Shown here: in pieces, positions 5,883 through 6,222 of the stretch
Layout of the letters: every line of letters starts with the position of its first letter
Numbering within the stretch: position 1 is the first letter of the stretch
From: Solobacterium sp.
GTDB lineage: Bacteria > Bacillota_I > Bacilli_A > Erysipelotrichales > Erysipelotrichaceae
Reading direction: 5' to 3'
Length of the DNA: 6,222 bases
Assembly (NCBI GenBank): GCA_017543005.1
Contig: JAFWEA010000313.1
Coordinates: 1 to 6,222, forward strand
The notes under the pieces: generated by a model
Database searches by the model: none
What the model was told of the DNA's origin: nothing
The model's input: only the letters and a program-made list of their open reading frames with translations
Translations under genes and position numbers: made by a program

Positions 5883-5945
5883 CAGCGCAATTTATTATAG
5901 CAAGGTAAGCCGGAAAAGCAAACCCTATTTTTGAAAATTGCGCTG
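5883..5945. repeat. 11-bp perfect inverted repeat flanking the tRNA-Pro promoter
   Basis: CAGCGCAATTT at 5883-5893 is the exact reverse complement of AAATTGCGCTG at 5935-5945; the arms are 41 bases apart. The left arm spans the predicted tRNA transcription start, next to the -10 box. The right arm lies upstream of the -35 and six bases from the ABC gene stop. On the plus strand the right arm is followed by seven T, so a long-loop terminator for plus-strand transcription is one reading; a looping operator or the footprint of a past insertion are others. Confidence 0.75.
5894..5921 (-). promoter_or_regulatory. Promoter of tRNA-Pro
   Basis: On the minus strand TGCTATAAT (5894-5902) is a perfect -10 hexamer with the extended TGn element. 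A partial -35 TTGCTT lies at 5916-5921 (16-bp spacer). Transcription would start near 5887, about ten bases before the mature tRNA 5' end at 5877, leaving a short leader for RNase P to remove. Confidence 0.7.
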
Positions 5946-5950
5946 TTTTT

Positions 5951-6222
5951 TTAGAGTACCTTACTCAGGAACTGCTTTGTCCGCTCATTCTGCGGGTTGG
6001 AAAGCACCTGTTCCGGGGTGCCTTCTTCACAGATGATGCCCTCATCGAAGAAGATCACCCGGTCGGCCACTTCCCGGGCAAAGCCGATTTCGTGCGTCAC
6101 GATCAGGGTTGTCATGCCGGTTGCGGACAGACTCTTGATGACTTCCAGGACTTCCTTGACCATTTCCGGATCCAGAGCGGATGTCGGTTCATCGAACAGC
6201 ATGACATCGGGATCCATGGCCA
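5951..6222 (-). CDS. Polar amino acid ABC transporter ATP-binding protein (GlnQ-type), C-terminal fragment
   Basis: The gene runs off the right edge; about 90 C-terminal residues are visible. [14 protein letters not shown] holds the Walker B motif with its catalytic glutamate and the D-loop [21 protein letters not shown] contains the switch histidine, and FFDEG follows. This THE(I/M)xFAR(E/D)VADR pattern is typical of the polar amino acid family (GlnQ, ArtP, TcyC-like), whose ATPases power uptake with a membrane permease and a binding protein. The C-terminus [23 protein letters not shown] is the normal family ending, so the gene is not truncated at this end. Walker A, the Q-loop and the signature motif lie outside the window. 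No hairpin terminator follows its stop before the tRNA-Pro promoter. Confidence 0.93.
   Translation of the reverse strand, partial: AMDPDVMLFDEPTSALDPEMVKEVLEVIKSLSATGMTTLIVTHEIGFAREVADRVIFFDEGIICEEGTPEQVLSNPQNERTKQFLSKVL

Noticed and set aside
5677..5934. A short plus-strand frame running through the tRNA gene
   Set aside because: It reads across the AEC gene end, the terminator and the antisense of a tRNA. Such frames (MAGFEPVTP-like) are a well-known false call opposite tRNA genes.

Overview
The window is ordinary, compact bacterial chromosome, most likely from a moderately GC-rich member of the Bacillota. The evidence is purine-rich Shine-Dalgarno sites in front of most genes, a full-length DUF1846 (UPF0371) protein, a YozG-type HTH/DUF2975 gene pair, a class A penicillin-binding protein with a Firmicutes-type Cys-containing tail, and a CCA-encoding tRNA-Pro. 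A gut or oral Erysipelotrichales-like organism is a guess from general feel only. TGA is used as a stop, so the standard bacterial code applies. No gene-free stretch exceeds about 110 bases, and I see no insertion sequence, prophage, CRISPR array or toxin-antitoxin locus.

Layout, left to right: (1) the 3' end of a class A penicillin-binding protein gene (+) with an aromatic tail containing a duplicated nonapeptide; (2) a hairpin that can terminate from both sides; (3) a DUF1846 gene (-); (4) a 110-bp divergent promoter region; (5) an alpha/beta hydrolase gene (+); (6) a second two-way terminator; (7) a two-gene unit on the minus strand, DUF2975 membrane protein followed by a small Cro/CI-type regulator, with a near-consensus promoter and a leader hairpin; (8) a stand-alone B3/B4 (PheRS-beta-like) domain gene (-), whose start I place 27 bases inside the longest ORF; (9) a divergent AEC-family transporter gene (+); (10) a third two-way terminator; (11) tRNA-Pro(CGG) (-) with its own extended -10 promoter, framed by an 11-bp perfect inverted repeat; (12) the 3' end of a polar amino acid ABC transporter ATPase gene (-).

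The genes do not form one pathway. They are mostly single-gene transcription units in convergent or divergent pairs; only DUF2975 and its HTH regulator look like a real operon. I found no convincing undescribed system. The points most worth a second look are the inverted repeat around the tRNA promoter, the leader hairpin of the DUF2975/HTH operon, the corrected B3/B4 start, the exclusive CCG proline usage of the transporter beside a tRNA-Pro(CGG), the mismatch at the base of that tRNA's T stem, and the repeated tail of the penicillin-binding protein.
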